A stretch of DNA of 64,000 nt from Bog-532 sp963805255. Lineage in GTDB: Bacteria > Actinomycetota > Actinomycetes > Streptosporangiales > Streptosporangiaceae. Positions 62,092-64,000 of the stretch are shown here, piece by piece. Location: assembly GCA_963805255.1 (NCBI GenBank), contig CAWDTK010000020.1, positions 206,830 through 270,829 of the forward strand, written 5' to 3'. Under the pieces are notes generated by a model, which saw nothing but the letters and a program-made list of their open reading frames with translations, did no database searches and had not been told where the DNA came from. The stretch's first letter is position 1; the number at the start of each line of letters is the position of its first letter. The position numbers were made by a program, and so were the translations under genes.

Positions 62092-63543
62092 TCAGCCGGC
62101 CTGCCCAGAGCCCGGCCACGGTGCCTGGAAGAGTTTCCAGGACGGGTTGTTGATGGCGATGTCCATGTCCCTGGCGAAGACGGCGAATCCCTCGACGCCG
62201 TGATAGGGACCGGAGTAATCCCATGAATGCATCTGGCGGAAGGGAAGCCCCATCTTGTGGAAGACGTACTTCTCCTTCACCCCCGCGCCCATGAGGTCGG
62301 GCCTGAGCTGGCGGGCGAACTCCTCCAGCTCGAACGCGGTGGGGTCGTCGTACAGCACGACGCCGTCCTTGAGCTCGGCATGGGTCCGCTTGTAGTCGTC
62401 GGCGTGCCCGAACTCGTAGCCGGTGCCGATAACCTCCATGCCGAGGTCCTCGTAGGCGCCGATGGTGTGCCGCGGGCGCAGCCCGCCGACCAGCAGCATC
62501 ACCCGCTTGCCGGCCAGCCTTGGCGTGTATTTCTCCCGCACCTGGTCGAAGAAGGGCTGATAGCTGGCGATGGCGGCTTCGGTCTTCTCGGCGATGGTGT
62601 CGTCGAAATACGAGGCGATGCTGCGCATCGACTCGGTGATCTTCGTGGGCCCGAAGAGGTTGTACTCCACCCAGGGGGTGCCGTACTTCTCCTCCATCGT
62701 GCGGCAGATGTAGTTCATCGAGCGGTAGCAGTGGACGATGTTGAGCTTGGCCAGGTGGGTGGTCGCGATCTCGTTGATGGTCCCGTCACCGGACCACTGG
62801 GCGATCACCCGCAGGCCCATGTCCTCCAGGACCTTCCGGGACGCCCACGCGTCGCCGCCGATGTTGTAGTCGCCGATGAGGGCGACGTCGTATGGCGTTT
62901 GCCCGGTCGTGTCCCGGCTGCCCAGGACCCAGTCCCGGACGGAGTCATTGGCGATGTGGTGCCCGAGGGACTGGCTGACGCCGCGGAAGCCCTCGCAGCG
63001 CACCGGGATGACCGGGATGCCAAGCTCTGCCGAGGACTGCCTGGCGACCGCCTCGATGTCGTCTCCGATCAGCCCGACTGGGCATTCCGACTGGATCGAG
63101 ATCCCCTTGGCCAGCGGGAACAGCTCGGCGATCTCCTTGATGATCTGCGCCAGCCGCTTGTCGCCGCCAAAGACGATGTCACGCTCGCGGAAGTCGCTGG
63201 TGAACTGCATGGGGACGAAGTTGTCGATGCCGGCTGTGCCGTGGGAGTAGTTGCGCCTGGTTGCCCAGGAGTACTGGCCGCAGCCGACCGGCCCGTGGCT
63301 GATGTGCACGACGTCCTTGACCGGGCCCCACACCACGCCCTTGGAACCGGCGTAGGCGCAGCCGCGGATCGTCATCACCCCCGGCCGGGACTTCGTGTTG
63401 GACTTGACCTCGCACTCCTTGGACCCCTCGGGGTCGTTGGGCTTGAGGTGCCTGGCACGGTCCTTGCGCGCCTTGTCGGGATAGGTCTCCAGGACGTCGG
63501 CGATCATCGCCTCGGTCTCTGCGCGGGCGGGTGTTGAAGTCAT
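62092..63543 (-). CDS. nifD: Nitrogenase MoFe protein alpha subunit
   Basis: 483 residues. P-cluster Cys in MTIRGCAYAGSKGVVWGPVK, SHGPVGCGQYSWATRRNYSH and IQSECPVGLIGDDIEAVARQ. FeMo-co ligands: Cys in NIVHCYRSMNYICRTMEEKY and His in FRQMHSWDYSGPYHGVEGFA. This is the molybdenum type, not Vnf or Anf. ATG at 63543, 32 nt after the nifH stop. Confidence 0.97.
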   Translation of the reverse strand: MTSTPARAETEAMIADVLETYPDKARKDRARHLKPNDPEGSKECEVKSNTKSRPGVMTIRGCAYAGSKGVVWGPVKDVVHISHGPVGCGQYSWATRRNYSHGTAGIDNFVPMQFTSDFRERDIVFGGDKRLAQIIKEIAELFPLAKGISIQSECPVGLIGDDIEAVARQSSAELGIPVIPVRCEGFRGVSQSLGHHIANDSVRDWVLGSRDTTGQTPYDVALIGDYNIGGDAWASRKVLEDMGLRVIAQWSGDGTINEIATTHLAKLNIVHCYRSMNYICRTMEEKYGTPWVEYNLFGPTKITESMRSIASYFDDTIAEKTEAAIASYQPFFDQVREKYTPRLAGKRVMLLVGGLRPRHTIGAYEDLGMEVIGTGYEFGHADDYKRTHAELKDGVVLYDDPTAFELEEFARQLRPDLMGAGVKEKYVFHKMGLPFRQMHSWDYSGPYHGVEGFAVFARDMDIAINNPSWKLFQAPWPGSGQAG

Positions 63544-63574
63544 GGGAACGAGTCCTTTCCGGTCGTCGCGTGGC

Positions 63575-64000
63575 TCAGACCGCGGCCGAGGCCACAGCGG
63601 CCTTGCCGATGATGGACTCGTCCGCCTGCTCCATGATCCCGAAATCGATGAGGACCTCTTCGAGCTGGTCCATGGTGATTGGGGTGGCGATCGTCCTGCG
63701 GTCGTTCTCGTGGATCTTGCGGGCCAGTTCGCGGTACTCCTGGGCCTGGTTGGACGTCGGGTCATACTCGATGACCGTCATCCGGCGCAGCTCCGCATGC
63801 TGCACCACGTTGTCGCGCGGGATGAAGTGGATCATCTCGGTGTTCAGCCGCCTGGCCAGCTCGCCGACGAAGTCAGCCTCCTTGTCGGTGTTGCGGCTGT
63901 TGAGATTATCCCGCCGATCCGCACGCCGCCGGAGTGCGCGTACTTCAGGATCCCCTTGGCGATGTTGTTAGCGGCATACATGGCCATCATCTCGCCGGAG
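63575..64000 (-). pseudogene. nifH: nifH (nitrogenase Fe protein), C-terminal part, frameshifted in this sequence
   Basis: From the window edge the frame reads SGEMMAMYAANNIAKGILKY, AHSGGVRIGGIIS, the region after the second cluster Cys of NifH. Then one base is missing (TGC read as TC near 63902-63903, removing the conserved Cys of GGIICNSRNTD). The rest continues in another frame: NSRNTDKEADFVGELARRLN, TEMIHFIPRDNVVQHAELRR, then the normal C-terminus. The P-loop half is outside the window. A true mutation would abolish nitrogenase unless another nifH exists; a sequence error is equally possible. Confidence 0.9.

Noticed and set aside
62092..63543. Alternative (V or Fe-only) nitrogenase
   Set aside because: NifD and NifK have molybdenum-type motifs, nifE/N/B/X are present, and there is no delta-subunit gene (vnfG or anfG).

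Overview
This is a very GC-rich window, almost certainly from an actinomycete (Actinomycetota). The evidence is an Lsr2 gene, IdeR/DtxR-type iron boxes, CsoR-family operators, PucR, PadR and HxlR regulators, and a nitrogenase cluster whose gene order resembles the one known from Frankia. A Frankia-like or other nitrogen-fixing actinobacterium is the best inference; species cannot be told from this window.

Layout. 1-3.5 kb: a minus-strand run of a small unknown protein, a TerC/EF-hand fusion and the start of dinB, next to a CsoR/CstR-like repressor with palindromic operators, then a VapBC pair. 3.8-6.8 kb: an lsr2 gene split by a 2,732-bp IS66-family element that also carries a DruA-like (DUF4338) gene. 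7.4-23 kb: a mosaic of catabolic and redox genes (depolymerase-like esterase, nitronate monooxygenase, flavin monooxygenase with PadR, aldehyde dehydrogenase, berberine-bridge-like oxidase), a second VapBC pair, an IS3 element, a 100-bp MITE-like element and many gene fragments. 23.2-30.9 kb: metal homeostasis. An iron-box-controlled ferric ABC transporter has an internally deleted ATPase. It is followed by a FhuF-like protein, bacterioferritin, a NiCoT permease under a cobalamin riboswitch and a divergent ArsR regulator. 31-37 kb: two inverted copies of one IS3-family element around a DUF899/HxlR gene pair, the second copy split by a nested IS66-type element. 37-46.5 kb: remnants, a YefM/YoeB-type pair, an oxidase, MarR, a cupin, a 3' fragment of tRNA-Lys, and a second inverted copy of the 2,732-bp IS66 element.

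46.5-64 kb is the main functional block: a long minus-strand nitrogen-fixation gene set read right to left as nifH-D-K-E-N-X-(DUF269)-W-Z-B-(HesB/NifU fusion)-ferredoxin-(HesA-like)-nifS, then a 2-oxoacid:ferredoxin oxidoreductase pair (korA, korB), a FeoA/DtxR-C-terminal-like protein and an NRAMP-related transporter. It supplies the enzyme, cofactor assembly (B, E, N, X), Fe-S delivery (S, HesB/NifU, HesA-like), a likely electron source (KorAB plus ferredoxin) and metal uptake. Most neighbours overlap by a few bases. Two genes, nifH and nifN, each carry a one-base frameshift in this sequence, so either the cluster is decaying or the assembly has indel errors; the rest reads intact.

The region from about 3.5 to 46.5 kb is accessory DNA: six insertion sequences, five of them with target-site duplications still readable, plus at least ten gene fragments.
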